A DNA stretch of 64,000 nt, from NCBI RefSeq assembly GCF_004339745.1, contig NZ_SMGP01000004.1:434001-498000 (forward strand), given 5' to 3'. The notes beneath the pieces are model-generated. The model searched no databases. It was not told the DNA's origin and saw only the letters and a program-made list of their open reading frames with translations. The DNA is from Paraburkholderia sp. BL9I2N2. Its GTDB lineage: Bacteria > Pseudomonadota > Gammaproteobacteria > Burkholderiales > Burkholderiaceae. Below are positions 9,415-18,447 of this stretch, piece after piece. Position numbers and translations under genes: made by a program. How positions within the stretch are numbered: position 1 is the first letter of the stretch; every line of letters begins with the position of its first letter.

Positions 9415-9964
9415 CCGCGAGAGACATCGATTCGTTGTTCGTTTTTGATGAGATGCGCTTACCTCGAATGGTCTACCTTGCGACGCCCCGTCACACATAT
9501 TCCTCGCTTTGAAACCTATGCCTGCTACCAGCATCGACATGGCCGCATGCCGCTCAAAATTGCCGACAACTGACGAATGGACCTTTGGCTTCAACCCTGC
9601 GCGCGGTGCGCTGACCTCTACGGGAAGGCGGCCGCCGAGCCCCCGCACCAAGACCTCACGCTCAACGGCGCCGGCGCGGTGAAAGATGCGCGAGTGGAAG
9701 AGCACTGCACCTGCCTTCGATGCCGGGTGTTGGCGCGAATCCTTGCCGGACCGCCAACGCGGCAGACTTGGACATTGCTGAACGCCGGCCAGCATTAGCG
9801 CGGCGCCCGCTCAAAACTCTCAGCAGCTCGAGTTTAGTCACGCTTCGATTGCACCAAATCGTGCGCAAGCTGCGTTCGATTTTCGCCGGCATACGTCTCG
9901 TAGACGGGGATTCCGGGGACGACGCACTCCGCTCGTCAACTTAACGGGTACGCGAAGACAATAG
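9415..9964. other. Intergenic stretch, nothing recognised
   Basis: About 550 bases between two convergent genes. No supported gene, repeat or clear terminator was seen. Confidence 0.4.
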
Positions 9965-10786
9965 TTACGCGTCCCATTCCGGGGCGAACGGCGGGGTGAC
10001 GAAACGGTGGTTCTTCGGCAACGCCGCAATAGCGTGACGGTCCTCATCGTCGAGTTTCACCGCCAGCGCGTCGAGATTGGATTTTTGACTTTCGCGACGT
10101 TGGGCCTTAGGAATCACGGCGACCCCGTCCTGTTCCAGAAGCCACGCGAGCGCAACCTGGGCAGCAGTCGCCCCATGCTTGGTGCCGATCGCCTGAAGTA
10201 CGGGGTCGCTTGCTGCCCTGCCTTGCGCAAGCGGGGCATAGGCGACAAGTGGAATGCCTTTCTCGCGCAAGTAGTTCAGCATCTTCGACTGGTCTAGAAA
10301 CGCGTGGTATTCAATCTGGTGGCAGGCGATGGGTGCACCGACTTCCTCGATTGCTTTTCGTAGCATCGTCACGTTGAAATTGCACACACCGATTGAGCGA
10401 ACGGTGCCGCTCTGCAGAAAGCCTTGCATTGTTTCCATGACGGCGCCGAGGTCCATGTCACGCGACGGCCAATGCACCATGTACAGGTCAACGTAGTCGA
10501 CACCGAGCTTTGCGAGGCTGGCGTCAAGGGCGCGACGCAGGGCATCCTGCGCGAGGTTCTCGTGCCATACCTTGGTGGTCAGATGCAGTTGCTTTCGCGC
10601 GAGACCCGAGGCCGTAATTGCGGCGCCTACGGCTTCTTCGTTCTGGTACATCTCGGCGGTGTCGATGTGTCGGTATCCGAGCTCCAGCGCACTTTCAACT
10701 ACTGGCTGGCAACCTCCGCCCGGCATACGAAATGTGCCAAATCCGAGGCGGGGCAGGTCAATTCCCTGTGTCTTCAAAGCTTCCAT
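9965..10786 (-). CDS. dkgB: Aldo/keto reductase, 2,5-diketo-D-gluconate reductase B type
   Basis: A 273-residue cytosolic NADPH-dependent reductase of the AKR TIM-barrel fold. The catalytic tetrad is visible: Asp and Tyr in HIDTAEMYQNE (about residues 42-52), Lys in LTTKVWHE and His in YMVHWPSRD. The family start LPRLGFGTFRMPGG and the cofactor-binding end IPKAQRRESQKSNLDAL are intact. DkgB-type enzymes reduce 2,5-diketogluconate, methylglyoxal and other aldehydes. It is divergent from a LysR gene 151 bases away, a common arrangement in which the regulator controls the reductase. Confidence 0.88.
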   Translation of the reverse strand: MEALKTQGIDLPRLGFGTFRMPGGGCQPVVESALELGYRHIDTAEMYQNEEAVGAAITASGLARKQLHLTTKVWHENLAQDALRRALDASLAKLGVDYVDLYMVHWPSRDMDLGAVMETMQGFLQSGTVRSIGVCNFNVTMLRKAIEEVGAPIACHQIEYHAFLDQSKMLNYLREKGIPLVAYAPLAQGRAASDPVLQAIGTKHGATAAQVALAWLLEQDGVAVIPKAQRRESQKSNLDALAVKLDDEDRHAIAALPKNHRFVTPPFAPEWDA

Positions 10787-10889
10787 GGTTGCTCTCCCAA
10801 GCTGGTCCTGGTTTGCGGCGCAAGCCGCCGTAGCGTTCAGGAGGACAATCTCTCATTTTTTGATTGTTGAATAAAGTACGTGCCGTTCA

Positions 10890-10903
10890 AATCACTCGTG
10901 ATT
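10890..10903. promoter_or_regulatory. Candidate LysR operator in the dkgB/lysR divergent gap
   Basis: AATCAC-TC-GTGATT forms six-base arms around two bases. It lies 34 bases before the LysR start codon and about 105 bases before dkgB. Position and symmetry suit an autoregulatory LysR-type site, though binding is inferred. Confidence 0.45.
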
Positions 10904-10937
10904 AAACTAGCGAAATGCCATTAGCCTCGGAGAGGGC

Positions 10938-11924
10938 ATGACATTTGATGGTCGGCTGTTTTCTGGCATCACCGTACTCGCCGCAGTCGCCGAGAGCGGC
11001 AGTTTCGTGCGCGCAGCAGATGCTCTCGGCTTGTCGCCATCGGGCGTTAGCCGTGCTGTTTCACGTCTCGAAAAGCGGGTGGGGGTGCGGCTGCTTGACC
11101 GAACGACGCGCTCGCAAACACTGACCGACGAAGGGAGGCGGCTATATGAAGCGGTTGGCCCGCACCTGACCGGCATCGAAGAGGCGGCTTCAGCGGCATC
11201 GGGTTCGGCGAACGTCGTGCAGGGAAAGCTTCGCGTCAACGTTGACCCGTTCTTTTCAAGGACGGTGCTGGCGTCAAGATTGCCAGATTTTCTGGCACAT
11301 CATCCTGACCTCTCGCTCGAACTCATCATGCGCGACGACGTCGGCGACCTCGTGGCAGATGGATTTGACCTTGCGGTGCGTTTTGGACCCCCGCCACTGG
11401 GAACACTGATTGCACGCAAGCTGCTCGATACGCGCATCATTACGGTCGCGTCTCCGCGGTATGTGGCTGAGCACGGAAAGCCAGGAAAACCGGAGGAGGT
11501 GAGCAGGCATCAGCGAATCATGTTTTATAACCCCGTGACGGCCAAGCCCTTTGAGTGGGAGTTTCATCGGGGTAAGAAGGTCACGGAGATACCGGCAGAG
11601 GGGCGTCTCCTCGTGTCGGACGTGGAAACCATGCTCGGCGCGTGTATCGCCGGCGCTGGCATCGCCCAGGTGATGGAGATTGGCGTCGAGCAGGTAATGC
11701 GTGATGGCTTGCTTGTGGACCTCTTCCCGCACTGGCCGGACGAAAGATTTCCGCTGTATGCGCTCTTTCCGTCCCGGCGCCATCGTGCTGCGAAAGTCGA
11801 CGCGTTCATTAACTTCTGCCTCGAGTCATTATCCGCAACCGCACCCGTTACGCACCGTCAGCTAGGTCTCCGGGGGAACCGTGGCAGCGCAAAAGCTAAA
11901 GCGCGCACGTCATCGCGTCCATGA
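10938..11924 (+). CDS. LysR-family transcriptional regulator
   Basis: This 328-residue protein has an N-terminal winged helix-turn-helix (residues about 5-65: FVRAADALGLSPSGVSRAVS, then RLEKRVGVRLLDRTTR). The periplasmic-binding-like effector domain follows from about 92 (GKLRVNVDPFFSRTVLASRL). The closest overall pattern is the CrgA/YafC-like group that often sits divergent to oxidoreductases. It probably regulates the neighbouring aldo/keto reductase. The last 25 residues are Ser/Arg/Lys-rich and look like a non-conserved tail. Confidence 0.88.
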   Translation: MTFDGRLFSGITVLAAVAESGSFVRAADALGLSPSGVSRAVSRLEKRVGVRLLDRTTRSQTLTDEGRRLYEAVGPHLTGIEEAASAASGSANVVQGKLRVNVDPFFSRTVLASRLPDFLAHHPDLSLELIMRDDVGDLVADGFDLAVRFGPPPLGTLIARKLLDTRIITVASPRYVAEHGKPGKPEEVSRHQRIMFYNPVTAKPFEWEFHRGKKVTEIPAEGRLLVSDVETMLGACIAGAGIAQVMEIGVEQVMRDGLLVDLFPHWPDERFPLYALFPSRRHRAAKVDAFINFCLESLSATAPVTHRQLGLRGNRGSAKAKARTSSRP

Positions 11925-11959
11925 CAATCGATATCAAGCCGAGTACGGAGTAACTGGCA

Positions 11960-12565
11960 ATGCCGCAAGACTCGACCCGGCGCTCTGGCACGACTTCCAC
12001 TTCCGACTCGCTCTTCGTGCAACTCAAGGCACGTGGTCTCGTTCTGGCCGCCTTCGTTGGCTCCATCTGGTTGGTTTTTTTCCTGTCTGTTGCGCTGCCA
12101 TTCCTGCATCTGAACCGGCACGGCGTGGTGCCGCGCACGCTTGGCGGGCTGCAGGGCATCCTGTTCGCCCCGTGGTTGCACGCAAGCATGATGCACCTGG
12201 TAGCCAACACTGGTGGACTGCTCATCTTAGGCTGGCTGTGCACCTGGCCGCGCATCGCGAACTTCTGGCAGGCGACAATCGGTGCGATGCTCGGTGCTGG
12301 ATTGTGCGCGTGGCTGCTCGGCGCGCCCTACACGGTGCATATCGGCGCGAGCGGTCTCGTGTTCGGATACGCGGGCTACCTGGTCGCGCGGGGCTATTAC
12401 ACGCGGCACGTTCTAGCGATGCTAGCGGCACTTTTCGTAGCGGCGAGCTACGGGCTGACCATGCTCTTTGGCGTGATGCCAATATATCCAGGCGTGTCGT
12501 GGCAAAGCCATCTGGGTGGCGCGCTGGGAGGCATCCTGGCCGCGCGTCTAGGACGCCCATTCTAG
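11960..12565 (+). CDS. Rhomboid-family intramembrane serine protease
   Basis: A polytopic membrane protein of 201 residues. The rhomboid signatures are in order: HLVANTGGL in TM2 (HxxxN), GASGLVFGYAGY in TM4 with the catalytic Ser, and SHLGGALGG in TM6 with the catalytic His. The serine/histidine dyad therefore appears complete. It would cleave transmembrane substrates within the inner membrane. Its stop overlaps that of a convergent 52-residue membrane protein by three bases, at the palindrome TTCTAGAA. Confidence 0.85.
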   Translation: MPQDSTRRSGTTSTSDSLFVQLKARGLVLAAFVGSIWLVFFLSVALPFLHLNRHGVVPRTLGGLQGILFAPWLHASMMHLVANTGGLLILGWLCTWPRIANFWQATIGAMLGAGLCAWLLGAPYTVHIGASGLVFGYAGYLVARGYYTRHVLAMLAALFVAASYGLTMLFGVMPIYPGVSWQSHLGGALGGILAARLGRPF

Positions 12566-12720
12566 AACGTGAAGTGCAGTCGCTGAATGCGAAACTGGCG
12601 GACCACGCCCTTGACCATTCCGCCCAGCAGAAGTGCGGCAACGATGCCGAGCAACGCGTAGAGGTTTAGCGCCTGCAGGCCTGCGCCCAGAACGCCGCCG
12701 GCGAAAGTGAGATGAGACAT
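12562..12720 (-). CDS. Small single-span membrane protein, 52 aa
   Basis: The frame from ATG at 12720 encodes a clear hydrophobic helix (LYALLGIVAALLLGG) followed by a basic tail (RQFRIQRLHFTF). This predicts a single membrane span with a positive C-terminus. It is convergent with the rhomboid gene and shares the stop region with it. No strong ribosome-binding site is visible. No family is recognised; the composition argues for a real small protein. Confidence 0.5.
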   Translation of the reverse strand: MSHLTFAGGVLGAGLQALNLYALLGIVAALLLGGMVKGVVRQFRIQRLHFTF

Positions 12721-12883
12721 GACTGGAAAGCGCGTGTCGGAATCCGCGAGCCGGCCGCGCGGATCGGATCGACCGGACAGCGCGCGGGCGGTGGCTTGTT
12801 GTTATCGTTCGGCCAGTTCGGTGCCCGCGTGTCACGCAAGATCGGAAGCAGCCGGCTAAGTGAGGCCGCATGATACCGTGCCC

Positions 12884-12906
12884 TCACTTGCGCTGCTTGC
12901 AAGTGA
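12884..12906 (-). terminator. Hairpin after the acyltransferase gene
   Basis: TCACTTGC and GCAAGTGA form a perfect eight-base stem with a seven-base loop, 20 bases beyond the acyltransferase stop. No T-tract follows, so it is only a candidate terminator. Confidence 0.4.
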
Positions 12907-12925
12907 AACGTAAGTCGTGCGTGGG

Positions 12926-14119
12926 TTAGACCGCGTCCGACGCGGCGCTCTCGTTCCTCGACGAATGCTCCGCTCGCTCACGACGCGAACGCAACGCAGC
13001 CGGCGTGTATGCCGAAGCGGACGTCGCGGCCGTTGCCGGCGCACGCCGTGTCTTCAAACGAAGGATCGGTTCTTCGATCAGCCGCCAGGATAGCATCGCC
13101 ATCACGAGCGAAATCGCAAACGACCCGGCGATGCCCGCAACGTGCGCCCACATGGGCACCGTGCCGCCGAAGAGCGCCGCCGCGTGATGGTTGCGGGTCA
13201 GGTCGGGGATCAGGTTGTGGTAGAGGTAGAAGCCGTAGCTGATTCGCCCGAAGCTCACCAGCCATTTCGTTTCGAGGAGGCCGATCACGACGGCGTTGCG
13301 GCAGCAGGCAATCGAACACACCAGCGCAGCGATGCACCCACCATACGAGGCGCTCACCACGGTGAACAGCAATGGATTGTCCAGCTGGCTCCAGATCGGT
13401 TCAGTCGCGCAAAAGCCCACGAGCCCGAGACTCAGCACGAAGAGCGTCACGCCGTGTCCTAGCCGCGCCCGCAAGCGGCCCGCTTTGCCCGCAATCATCA
13501 AGCCGCCCATGCCGCCCAACGCGAGCAGCCAGAAGTTCGTCAGCGGGTGCGTGTAGATGGTGATGTCCGGCCAATGCGCCGCGCGCATGGCCAGCAGCGA
13601 CGAGAGCCCGACCGCGACGATCGCGAGACACACCGCGCGATGCCGGCGCGCGGCAAGCAGCAAGAGGAGTGGCGCGAACACGAGATAAAACTGCTCCTCG
13701 ATCGCGAGGCTCCACAAATGCGAGTAGCGCCCCGGCCAGTAGTGCAGCACGGAGCCGATCCAGATGTTCGACAAATAGGCAAAATGAAACGGCATGCCGC
13801 TTGCCAGTTCGGGACTTGCCATGCCGAACGCCATCAGTACGCACATCACCACCAGCATCAGGTAGTAAATAGGAAAGATGCGCAGGGTTCGGCGAAATAG
13901 AAAGCGCTTCAATTCAGCGCCGAATCGACTGGCGCCGCTTTCAATGCGCGTGCGTTGCGCGGACAGAATGCCGATGATCAGAAAACCGCTCAGCGCGAAG
14001 AAGATCCATACGCCGAGATGGCCGATCTCGCCAATGTCGCCGAACAGGCGATGCTGAAAAAATACCATCAGGACTGCGATCGCGCGCAATCCGTCGAAGC
14101 CGGCAATTCTGTTGTTCAT
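12926..14119 (-). CDS. Acyltransferase-3 family membrane protein
   Basis: A 397-residue polytopic protein with about ten hydrophobic segments. It opens with the family motif FDGLRAIAVLMVFFQH, in which the His is the proposed catalytic residue, and contains RRTLRIFPIYYL and the SLAIEEQFYLVFAP motif. Members O-acylate sugars of lipopolysaccharide, exopolysaccharide or peptidoglycan at the inner membrane. The ATG at 14119 was chosen because the motif starts ten residues later and the upstream extension is atypical. It is divergent from the OpgC/tannase pair; substrate unknown. Confidence 0.88.
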   Translation of the reverse strand: MNNRIAGFDGLRAIAVLMVFFQHRLFGDIGEIGHLGVWIFFALSGFLIIGILSAQRTRIESGASRFGAELKRFLFRRTLRIFPIYYLMLVVMCVLMAFGMASPELASGMPFHFAYLSNIWIGSVLHYWPGRYSHLWSLAIEEQFYLVFAPLLLLLAARRHRAVCLAIVAVGLSSLLAMRAAHWPDITIYTHPLTNFWLLALGGMGGLMIAGKAGRLRARLGHGVTLFVLSLGLVGFCATEPIWSQLDNPLLFTVVSASYGGCIAALVCSIACCRNAVVIGLLETKWLVSFGRISYGFYLYHNLIPDLTRNHHAAALFGGTVPMWAHVAGIAGSFAISLVMAMLSWRLIEEPILRLKTRRAPATAATSASAYTPAALRSRRERAEHSSRNESAASDAV

Positions 14120-14672
14120 GTGGTCGTCTTCCAGTGCGAAGGTGGCGCGTGCGGCGCAGCCGTTCTGGGCGGTAATGGAAGGACCGGCGCGCATCGGTGA
14201 CGCTCAGGTCGGCCGTGGCGGTTGGAAAGGCGTCGCAATGACGCTCGGCGTGCCGGCCGATCGCGGATCGGCCGGCCGCGTGTCCGGTCCACATGAGTGG
14301 ACGCCGTCGAAAGGTGGCATCGCGCGAAACGCGCGAGCTCCGACGGGCGTGCATGAAACCATCCTACGATGAAAAAAAGCAAAAAAAATCGCGCATCGCT
14401 CTCTGCGATTTATTTTTTGCGCTGATTACCGATTGCATTCGCGCCCGGCGAATTAAAGCCGCAAATCTTGCCGCGAACCGAATGCGTGACGACTCAGTAT
14501 TACCGCATGCCGACAACGGAATTTCAAATCGCCGCGACGTAGTTTGAAATTAGAGGCAGGTTGTCAGCGCGCGCCGATGGGCCGCGCAGCCTCGCTGGGA
14601 ACGTTTTATTGTCGTGGTGTTCCTACGAAAAACGACGCGCGGCAGACGCGCGCCTATCCTGCGAGAACCTGA
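14120..14672. other. Divergent intergenic region with an A/T-flanked hairpin
   Basis: The region separates the acyltransferase from opgC-like. At 14386-14411 AAATCGC and GCGATTT form a stem flanked by A-runs and T-runs, which looks like a bidirectional terminator. No gene is seen. Confidence 0.4.
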
Positions 14673-15806
14673 ATGGAAACCCGTCGCGGCCGCCCCGGAG
14701 GAAGTCCCCTTGGTGGGCGCTCGATCGAAGTGGACTTCTTCCGCGGCGTCGTGCTGATCGTCATCGTGCTGGATCACATTCCCGGCAGCACGCTGTCGCA
14801 TCTGATGCTGCACGCGTATGCGTTGTGCGATTCGGCGGAAGTGTTCGTGTTTCTGGGCGGATATGCGTCGGCGGCGGCGTACACGGCGGTGCTCGCGGGC
14901 CGCGGTGAGAACGCGGCGAAAATGCGCTTTGTCAGGCGCTGCTGGGAAATCTACCGCGCCTATCTGTTGACGGCGGTATTGACGCTGCTGTCCGGCGCGA
15001 TCCTCGCGTCGCTCAATCTGAACCGTCCCATGGTCGATCTCACCGGCTGGCCGCCTTTCGCGGTTCAGCCGCTGCGCGAAGCCTTCGATATCATGCTGCT
15101 GCGGCGCCAGCCTTATCTGTCGAGCGTGTTGCCCATGTACGTAATCTTCGCACTGTGCGTGCCGTTCGCGGTGCCGCTGGCGCGGCGGTCGTCGCTCATG
15201 GCGCTCGGCTTGAGCTTGCTGATCTGGGCGTTGGCCCGGCCGCTGGCCGCATTATTCAGCATTGACGACGTGGCCGACTGGGCTTTTAATCCGTTTGCAT
15301 GGCAACTGATGTTCGTGCTCGGGATTCTCTGCCGGGTGCAGCCCATCAGCGAGCGCTTTCACGCAACCCGTACCGCGCGCTGGTTCACGCGGATCGCGGT
15401 GGTCGCGGTGCTGGCGTTCGCTATCGTCAAACTTTTCGTGCTGACGCAACCGTTGCCCGGCACGTTTAAACAGAATCTGTCTCCTGACCGCGTGATCAAC
15501 TTTATTGTCATTGCCTGGCTCGCCGCGCAGTTCGTGCGCATGGGCAGTATCGCGTGGCTCGCGCGGCGCTTGCCTGCCGTGGTCACGGTCGGCCGCACGG
15601 GGCTCGTGTGTTTCGTTGCGGGCACACTGGTTTCGCTGATCGTCGATACGGCGACGCCGCATATGTTTCATGGCTTTCGCGGCGTGCTGATCGGACTCGG
15701 CGGCGATCTCGTCGCCATCGGCGCCGTGCTGATGATCGCGCGCGGCTGGCGCGGCTGGAGAGGGCAGCAGTCGGCGGCGGCTGCCAATGGCGCGGGTTAC
15801 GGATGA
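14673..15806 (+). CDS. OpgC-domain membrane protein
   Basis: This 377-residue inner-membrane protein matches the OpgC/MdoC family, a relative of acyltransferase-3. It opens with RSIEVDFFRGVVLIVIVLDH, then YALCDSAEVFVFLGGYASA, and has about ten membrane spans. OpgC proteins succinylate osmoregulated periplasmic glucans; many bacteria carry paralogs of unknown substrate. No opgG/opgH genes are near, so the substrate here is open. Its stop overlaps the start of the tannase-family gene (ATGA), which indicates translational coupling. Confidence 0.87.
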   Translation: METRRGRPGGSPLGGRSIEVDFFRGVVLIVIVLDHIPGSTLSHLMLHAYALCDSAEVFVFLGGYASAAAYTAVLAGRGENAAKMRFVRRCWEIYRAYLLTAVLTLLSGAILASLNLNRPMVDLTGWPPFAVQPLREAFDIMLLRRQPYLSSVLPMYVIFALCVPFAVPLARRSSLMALGLSLLIWALARPLAALFSIDDVADWAFNPFAWQLMFVLGILCRVQPISERFHATRTARWFTRIAVVAVLAFAIVKLFVLTQPLPGTFKQNLSPDRVINFIVIAWLAAQFVRMGSIAWLARRLPAVVTVGRTGLVCFVAGTLVSLIVDTATPHMFHGFRGVLIGLGGDLVAIGAVLMIARGWRGWRGQQSAAAANGAGYG

Positions 15807-17473
15807 GGTCGCGCCGGCGCCGTGCGCGTGTCGCGCGAGACTCGCGCGCGGTCATCCACGTTGTCGGCGCGATGTTGTGGCTCGCCGCTCACCCGGCGCT
15901 CGCCGCTCTCAAGGAAGCGCCGCTCGCCATGCGCTGTGCGGAATTAGCGGGCGCCGTTCTGCAGCCCGAACTCATTGCGTTGCCGACCGCCGGCGTACAG
16001 ATCGAAAACGCGGCGATGGTGAGCGCCACCGCGCCCGGCAATCAGCAAGGCGGCGAATATTGCCGCATCACCGGCCGCATTAAAGGGTTCAACGCCACCA
16101 CACCCGATATCCGTTTCGATCTGAACTTGCCGCGTCGCTGGAACGGCCGCGCGCTGCAGATCGGCGGGGGCGGTTACAACGGCGTGGTGGTGAGCGGCAC
16201 CGGCGTGATGCCGTTTTCGCCGAACCGCGCGCCGCTCGCGCAAGGCTATGCGACCTTCGGCGACGATTCGGGACACGTCGGCGATTCATCGGTCGCGGTG
16301 TTCGGCCTCGTCGACGAGGCGGTCACGAACTTCGGCTTTGCGCATCTGAAGAAAACGCACGATGCCGCGCTTGCCCTGATTGCGCGCGCGTATGGACGGC
16401 CGCCGCAACGGATGTATTTCGCCGGCGGCTCGACCGGCGGCCGCGAAGGGTACACCGTGATGCAGCGCTTTCCCGACGACTACGACGGTGTGATCGCCAA
16501 TTCGCCCGCGCTCAATTTTTCCGGCGTGCGCCTGCTCGGCGTGAAACTCGGCCAGGCGGAATACACCACGCCCGGCGGCTTCATTCCGCCCTTGCTGCTG
16601 GAACACGTCTATCAACGGACGCTCGCCACCTGCGACCGGCTCGACGGCGCGGCGGACGGTATCGTCAGCGACGTCGCCGCGTGCCACGACCACGAAACGG
16701 AGATCATCGACTCGTTGCGCTGCAGTGGGCGCACGCCGTCGCACGATGAATGCCTCACGAACACGCAGCTCTCCACTTTGCTCGTGATGCGCGACGGGCT
16801 TTCCCTGCCTTATCGTCTGGCGTGGGACGTCAACGGCTATAGCGGCTACAACATTTTTCAGGGCACGCGTCTGACCGGCCTGCTCGGCCTCGCGCATCAG
16901 CCGGAGCGCCTGCCGGTGCCGACGTTCTTCGCCAACGGCTACCTGTTCGCGCAAGGCGACGGCTATATCCGTTACTTCGTCACGCGGGACGCCAGCTTCG
17001 ACTCGCTCAGGTTCGACCCGCAACACCCCGGCAAATATCGCGCGCAACTGGTCGCGCTGTCGCAGACGATCGGCGCGATGAACCCCGACCTCACGCGCTA
17101 CATTGCGCGCGGCGGCAAGCTCATCACGCTGCAAGGACTCGCCGATGAAGTCATCAGCCCGAACCAGACGATCGCGTATTACGACACGCTGGTCGAGCGG
17201 TTCGGTGTCGACCAGGTCAATAGTTTCATGCGCTTGTACATGGTGCCGGGATTCCAGCACGGCAGCGGCGCGTTCATTCCATCGGTCGATCTGCTAGGCG
17301 CGCTCGATAATTGGGTGACGCGCGGGGCATCGCCCGAGACGTTGACGGCAACCGATATCGCTGCGGCGACCAATGGACGCTCACGTCCGCTGTGCCGCTA
17401 TCCGTTGTTTCCTCGCTATGTCGGCAAGGGCAATGTGAATCTCGCCAGCAGTTTTGTTTGCGCGGAGCCGTGA
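15803..17473 (+). CDS. Tannase/feruloyl-esterase family exported hydrolase
   Basis: The 556-residue protein starts at an ATG overlapping the upstream stop. An Arg-rich n-region and hydrophobic core (AMLWLAAHPALAAL) form a signal peptide, so it should act in the periplasm or outside. The family nucleophile region is FAGGSTGGREGYTVMQRFPD (Ser in GSTGG) and the catalytic His is in GFQHGSGAF. Classical tannases and feruloyl esterases have a Cys before the Ser and another after the His (CS-D-HC motif). Both are absent here, so this belongs to a divergent branch and the substrate should not be assumed to be a gallate or ferulate ester. Confidence 0.85.
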   Translation: MRSRRRRARVARDSRAVIHVVGAMLWLAAHPALAALKEAPLAMRCAELAGAVLQPELIALPTAGVQIENAAMVSATAPGNQQGGEYCRITGRIKGFNATTPDIRFDLNLPRRWNGRALQIGGGGYNGVVVSGTGVMPFSPNRAPLAQGYATFGDDSGHVGDSSVAVFGLVDEAVTNFGFAHLKKTHDAALALIARAYGRPPQRMYFAGGSTGGREGYTVMQRFPDDYDGVIANSPALNFSGVRLLGVKLGQAEYTTPGGFIPPLLLEHVYQRTLATCDRLDGAADGIVSDVAACHDHETEIIDSLRCSGRTPSHDECLTNTQLSTLLVMRDGLSLPYRLAWDVNGYSGYNIFQGTRLTGLLGLAHQPERLPVPTFFANGYLFAQGDGYIRYFVTRDASFDSLRFDPQHPGKYRAQLVALSQTIGAMNPDLTRYIARGGKLITLQGLADEVISPNQTIAYYDTLVERFGVDQVNSFMRLYMVPGFQHGSGAFIPSVDLLGALDNWVTRGASPETLTATDIAAATNGRSRPLCRYPLFPRYVGKGNVNLASSFVCAEP

Positions 17474-17567
17474 CCGGCAGTTCTTGAGAAAAATGCCTCG
17501 CAGGTGGCAAGACCCACATGCGCGTCAGTGGCCTTTTGAATACGTGATTTCCGTTCCGGAAACAGTA

Positions 17568-17600
17568 GGGCGGCGGCGCCTCGCGTCGGCGCCGCCGCCC
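17568..17600. terminator. Strong GC hairpin between convergent genes
   Basis: GGGCGGCGGCGCC and its exact complement form a 13-base stem with a seven-base loop, between the tannase-family gene and the Gly-rich gene. No T-tract is present. Position suggests a shared transcription stop. Confidence 0.5.
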
Positions 17601-17640
17601 CGGTTCGAACCGAGTGACTCAATGCATTAGCAGCCGTGTT

Positions 17641-18057
17641 TTACTGGCCGTTTTGCATCGTGCCGCCGGTTCCGTTATTCATGCCATTACCGGTGCCGCT
17701 GCGCGTACCGTTGTTCATGCCGTTACCCATGCCGCTGTTCGATCGGTTCATGGCTGGACTATTCGGCGTCGCGCCGGTGCCGGTCCCCATGCCGCCGCCG
17801 GTGCCGGTCACGCCCGGCGAACCGTAGCCCGACTCGCTCGGGCTCTTCATCGATCCGGCGCCGACACCAGGCGTAGCGGTCCCGCCCGCGCCACCGGTGG
17901 TGCCGCCGCCCGCGCCCACGCCGGTACCGCCACCGCCCGCACTTCCGCCGCCTGCACCTCCGCCGCCACCGGCGCCACCGCCAGCCTGCGCATAAGCGCC
18001 GCCCGACAGTGCTATCACGAGCGCCGAAGCGAAAATTGTCTTGGTAATGCGTTTCAT
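17641..18057 (-). CDS. Glycine-rich exported protein, 138 aa
   Basis: The signal peptide is clear (MKRITKTIFASALVIALSGG, with cleavage after AYA near residue 23). The mature protein is very low complexity: Gly/Ala/Ser tracts first, then Gly/Thr/Asn/Met repeats such as NGMNNGT and GTGNGMNNG. AGGTGAAC just before the start codon is a reasonable ribosome-binding site. Proteins like this are common in Burkholderiaceae, presumably in the periplasm or envelope, and their role is unknown. Confidence 0.75.
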   Translation of the reverse strand: MKRITKTIFASALVIALSGGAYAQAGGGAGGGGGAGGGSAGGGGTGVGAGGGTTGGAGGTATPGVGAGSMKSPSESGYGSPGVTGTGGGMGTGTGATPNSPAMNRSNSGMGNGMNNGTRSGTGNGMNNGTGGTMQNGQ

Positions 18058-18447
18058 GGTTCACCTCCATAGAGTCGGTTTGATGTCACGCAAGCGCCTG
18101 TCGCTCACATGCATGGACTGCCGCAAGCGGTGTGCCTCGCTCGATCGTGTTCCGCTCGAACATGGGGCCGCGGCAGCATGCCGGTGATCGAGCATGGGGC
18201 GTTCCCGGCGTCGCGTGATCAAACCGATATGGAAACCGAACTATTTTGCAGTGCAGCGAAACCGATTCAGCGTGCGCGTCTTGCCATGCCGTTGCGGCCC
18301 GCCTTTCGTCCACCTCGACCCCACGTGGTTTCGGTGCGCTGCCGGGATGCGCTGCACGCTTTCGCACTTTCCATTACATTGCGGGTGCGGTGGCGCTTTA
18401 GCATCGCTCCCTCTAATCAAACAACGGTGTCTGCCATCGTCGATTCC
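18058..18447. other. Divergent intergenic region
   Basis: About 390 bases between the Gly-rich gene and the ABC transporter. The transporter's frame stays open through part of it but without family similarity, so it is treated as non-coding. No operator recognised. Confidence 0.4.
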
